64,000 nucleotides of DNA from Helicobacteraceae bacterium. GTDB taxonomy: Bacteria; Campylobacterota; Campylobacteria; Campylobacterales; Sulfurimonadaceae. A program made the position numbers and the translations under genes. Below are positions 63,900 to 64,000 of the stretch, piece by piece. Every line of letters begins with the position of its first letter. Position 1 is the stretch's first letter. Location: NCBI GenBank assembly GCA_027038835.1, contig JALWGC010000009.1, positions 62,001-126,000 of the forward strand, in the 5' to 3' direction. The notes beneath the pieces are model-generated. The model was not told where the DNA came from. It ran no database searches and saw only the letters and a program-made list of their open reading frames with translations.

Positions 63900-64000
63900 A
63901 TGAAAATGACTAAAATGAGTCTAGTAGCTGCTCTACTAGTAGCTGGAACAAGCGCATTCGCTATCGACAATGTAAAAGTAAGCGGGGATGCGAAGCTTTT
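63900..64000 (+). CDS. probable major outer membrane porin, first codons
   Basis: The ATG at 63900 follows AAGGAG. The 33 visible codons give a signal peptide (MSLVAALLVAGTSAFA) and the start of the mature protein AIDNVKVSGDAKLF, then the window ends. This opening is like those I recall from major outer membrane porins of Sulfurimonas-like bacteria, with strand 1 of a barrel (KVSGDAKLF). Promoter -10 TAAAAT near 63836; the leader is about 60 bases. Confidence 0.7.
   Translation, partial: MKMTKMSLVAALLVAGTSAFAIDNVKVSGDAKL

Overview
The window is chromosomal DNA from a motile member of the Campylobacterota (former Epsilonproteobacteria), most like the sulfur- and hydrogen-oxidising Sulfurimonas/Sulfurovum/Hydrogenimonas side of the phylum. 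Reasons: gene order that, from memory, matches Campylobacter jejuni blocks (rpsB-tsf-ABC-fliR-acidic protein-gmk-tatA-argS; slyD-fabD-pfs-ttcA; rplU-rpmA-obg-proB; rpoZ-spoT-tyrS-NMO-amiC); futalosine-type menaquinone genes; a phylum-type outer membrane protein (DUF3373); and a MutS with a C-terminal HNH nuclease, known from this phylum, giant viruses and octocoral mitochondria. The species cannot be fixed from sequence alone. The coding density is very high, with chains of 1-8 base overlaps. No stretch above 300 bases lacks a gene, and I see no rRNA, tRNA, CRISPR array or insertion sequence.

Layout. 1-4318 is an AT-rich defence island read leftwards: type I methylase hsdM, a small repeat-bearing ORF, specificity subunit hsdS, then the start of a DUF1837 protein resembling HamA of the Hachiman system, cut by the window edge. 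4479-13102 holds a GNAT acetyltransferase and the leftward translation/flagellar/export block, including a very acidic protein built on perfect 9-bp DNA repeats. 13230-25604 is mostly rightward: a DUF3373 outer membrane protein, mqnP, two membrane/hypothetical genes, ftsW-murG-dedA, bcp, slyD, an AAA regulator, fabD, a nitrilase-family amidohydrolase, the MTA/aminofutalosine nucleosidase, ttcA and a 53-aa membrane peptide; miaA lies leftward among them.

25601-43221 contains metF, serB, small secreted and OmpA-like proteins, the rpsF-ssb-rpsR operon, a phosphoglycolate phosphatase/flavin oxidoreductase fusion, a c-di-GMP phosphodiesterase, proB-obg-rpmA-rplU, ridA-thioredoxin-dapE, a lipoprotein and the large MutS-HNH gene. 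43299-47890 carries csp, rpsO, an Rrf2 regulator, flhA and a DHH phosphoesterase.

48100-51626 is the most distinctive operon: a CuA-less cytochrome-oxidase-like subunit II, a heme-copper catalytic subunit whose usual active-site His/Glu positions are Asp, two small membrane proteins and a 29-aa single-span peptide. It fits the poorly characterised gNOR type of nitric oxide reductase, and a perfect 18-bp palindrome lies in front of it.

51627-58482 is the amidase-NMO-tyrS-spoT-rpoZ-pyrH block. 58541-62696 is a SUF iron-sulfur assembly operon (sufB-C-D-E plus a SufT/MIP18 protein) without a cysteine desulfurase gene. The window ends with a heme-binding protein, a lipoprotein and the first codons of a probable major outer membrane porin.
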